From Polaromonas sp. (lineage in GTDB: Bacteria > Pseudomonadota > Gammaproteobacteria > Burkholderiales > Burkholderiaceae_C): 64,000 bases of DNA. A program made the translations under genes and the position numbers. Shown here piece by piece: positions 63,335 through 64,000 of this stretch (its first letter is position 1; the number at the start of each line of letters is the position of its first letter). The stretch covers positions 156,548-220,547 of the forward strand of contig JAAFJR010000004.1 in NCBI GenBank assembly GCA_013298945.1. The letters are read 5' to 3'. Below the pieces are notes generated by a model. It had not been told where the DNA came from, did not search any database, and was given only the letters and a program-made list of their open reading frames with translations.

Positions 63335-63654
63335 CAGCAACGCAGCACACCACCATCTTCACCGCACCCTGCTGGCTTTACAGCGGCAAGGGTGCATGGT
63401 ATTTTGTAACCTTGCCACAAGACAGCGCAGCTGAAATCAGCTACTTTTCAAAAGCGCTTAATGGCGGCAAACGCACGGGTTGGGGTTCGGTTCGGGTGAC
63501 GGCACAAGTCGGCGAAACCATCTGGCAGACATCGCTATTTCCTGACAGCAAAAATAAAAGCTACGTGCTACCGCTCAAGGCTGCTGTGCGTAAGGCGGAA
63601 AGCATCGTAGAGGGTAAACCTCTGAAAGTACAGGTATCAATGCCTATGCCTTGA
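63331..63654 (+). CDS. DUF1905 domain protein
   Basis: A 107-residue single-domain protein: [20 protein letters not shown] at the start and [43 protein letters not shown] later (landmarks [16 protein letters not shown] and [13 protein letters not shown]), the full DUF1905 pattern. The start appears to be TTG at 63331, overlapping the preceding stop, so expression probably depends on coupling to the YqhA-family gene. Function unknown. Confidence 0.86.
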   Translation: MTATQHTTIFTAPCWLYSGKGAWYFVTLPQDSAAEISYFSKALNGGKRTGWGSVRVTAQVGETIWQTSLFPDSKNKSYVLPLKAAVRKAESIVEGKPLKVQVSMPMP

Positions 63655-63716
63655 TGTATCGAAACTCTCTCCAATTTTTATAGAAAATAATGAGCGTCAG
63701 TTATAATTTAAATTAG

Positions 63717-63884
63717 ATGAATATTCCTGATTTTTTAAAAACCATATATTTAGGTGATCGTGCTTGTAAATCTATTTTATTAGATGGATACGAGAATGAA
63801 GTAAAAATCCAAATTGACTGCATTTCTAGAGTAAGGGGTGAAACTTGGGATTATTATAATGAAGAAAACCTAGGGAAGGTCTGA
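63717..63884 (+). pseudogene. Truncated small gene (DUF6258-like), cut at a candidate insertion-sequence end
   Basis: ATG at 63717 opens a frame of 55 codons: MNIPDFLKTIYLGDRACKS at the start, IQIDCISRVRGETWDYY near the middle. This resembles the N-terminal part of small proteins of a DUF6258-type family, as far as I recall, which run on further. From 63874 the DNA looks like a mobile-element terminus and the frame stops at 63882-63884 inside it. The gene is therefore probably interrupted. Base composition is more AT-rich than neighbours. Confidence 0.5.
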
Positions 63885-64000
63885 ACAACTCAAGATTTTG
63901 AATCATCACAATTTATTTTGACGATGATTTTCAGAGTTTGGTTTGCTTTGACTTATATTGAGGCGTTTTGAGCCTCAATATCGATTGTTTTTGCATCCTT
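63874..64000. mobile_element. Candidate IS5-family terminus running off the window
   Basis: GGAAGGTCTGAACAA at 63874-63888 resembles the IS5-type terminal inverted repeat (GGAAGGTGCGAACAAG as I recall) and is preceded by CTAG, the usual 4-bp IS5 target. A stem-loop ATATTGAGGC / GCCTCAATAT at about 63954-63979 could end a transposase gene reading in from the right. No transposase coding is visible in the 127 bp present. Confidence 0.5.

Overview
The window looks like a chromosomal segment of a betaproteobacterium of the order Burkholderiales, most likely Comamonadaceae (Rhodoferax/Limnohabitans/Polaromonas-like, with moderate rather than high GC). The evidence is the gene order alaA-hom-thrC-moeA-moaD-moaE, the presence of priB between rpsF and rpsR, two Bug/TctC-type receptors, a small Trp-rich protein next to ilvD, a box-type aerobic benzoate cluster, and a dispersed intergenic repeat family. 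Coding density is very high: no gene-free gap reaches 300 bp. I see no tRNA, rRNA, CRISPR or prophage. The only sign of a mobile element is a candidate IS5-like terminus at the extreme right edge.

Layout. 1-2752: a putative aromatic-acid operon (LigW-like decarboxylase, Bug receptor, flavoprotein fragment) with a divergent MarR regulator. 2793-9002: molybdopterin genes (moaE, moaD, moeA) and amino-acid genes (thrC, hom, alaA). 9148-15307: an Mth938-type protein, Bcp peroxiredoxin, PIN-PhoH ATPase, dnaB and the rpsF-priB-rpsR-rplI operon. 15405-21376: a large sodium:solute symporter with a fused small subunit, then divergent ppsA and its regulator ppsR. 21472-29218: mixed housekeeping and unknown genes, including a 977-residue secreted DUF11 protein and rlmD. 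29251-33461: a YnjB-YnjC-YnjD-YnjF-like ABC transporter operon with a CDP-alcohol phosphatidyltransferase. 33548-36809: a thioesterase, an EamA exporter and ETF-ubiquinone oxidoreductase. 36889-42453: a malonate-use operon (GntR regulator, malonyl-CoA decarboxylase, Bug receptor, enoyl-CoA hydratase, malonyl-CoA synthetase). 42671-54374: the complete box benzoate pathway with its regulator. 54333-63654: lgt, a DUF937-OmpA protein, ilvD, a cytochrome c, a pirin, acs, a YqhA-family protein and a DUF1905 protein.

How the genes work together. The box region converts benzoate to benzoyl-CoA (bclA), epoxidises it (boxA, boxB), hydrolytically opens the ring (boxC), oxidises the semialdehyde (boxD) and thiolyses the beta-ketoadipyl-CoA end product (pcaF). 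BoxR faces the upper-pathway operon across a short divergent promoter region. Clustered TGCA boxes overlap a strong sigma70-type promoter in front of boxC. Acs, PpsA/PpsR, malonyl-CoA decarboxylase and ETF-QO feed and redistribute the resulting acetyl-CoA and reducing power. The combination suggests a heterotroph living on aromatic and small organic acids.

The least expected structure is a family of twelve repeats of about 50-60 bp (a GCTAT-N7-ATAGC hairpin followed by a core ending in AATACGCCGGCT). Most copies lie at gene 3' ends. One copy lies in frame inside an enoyl-CoA hydratase gene and another supplies the last ten codons and stop of alaA. I found no convincing new multi-gene defence or mobile system.
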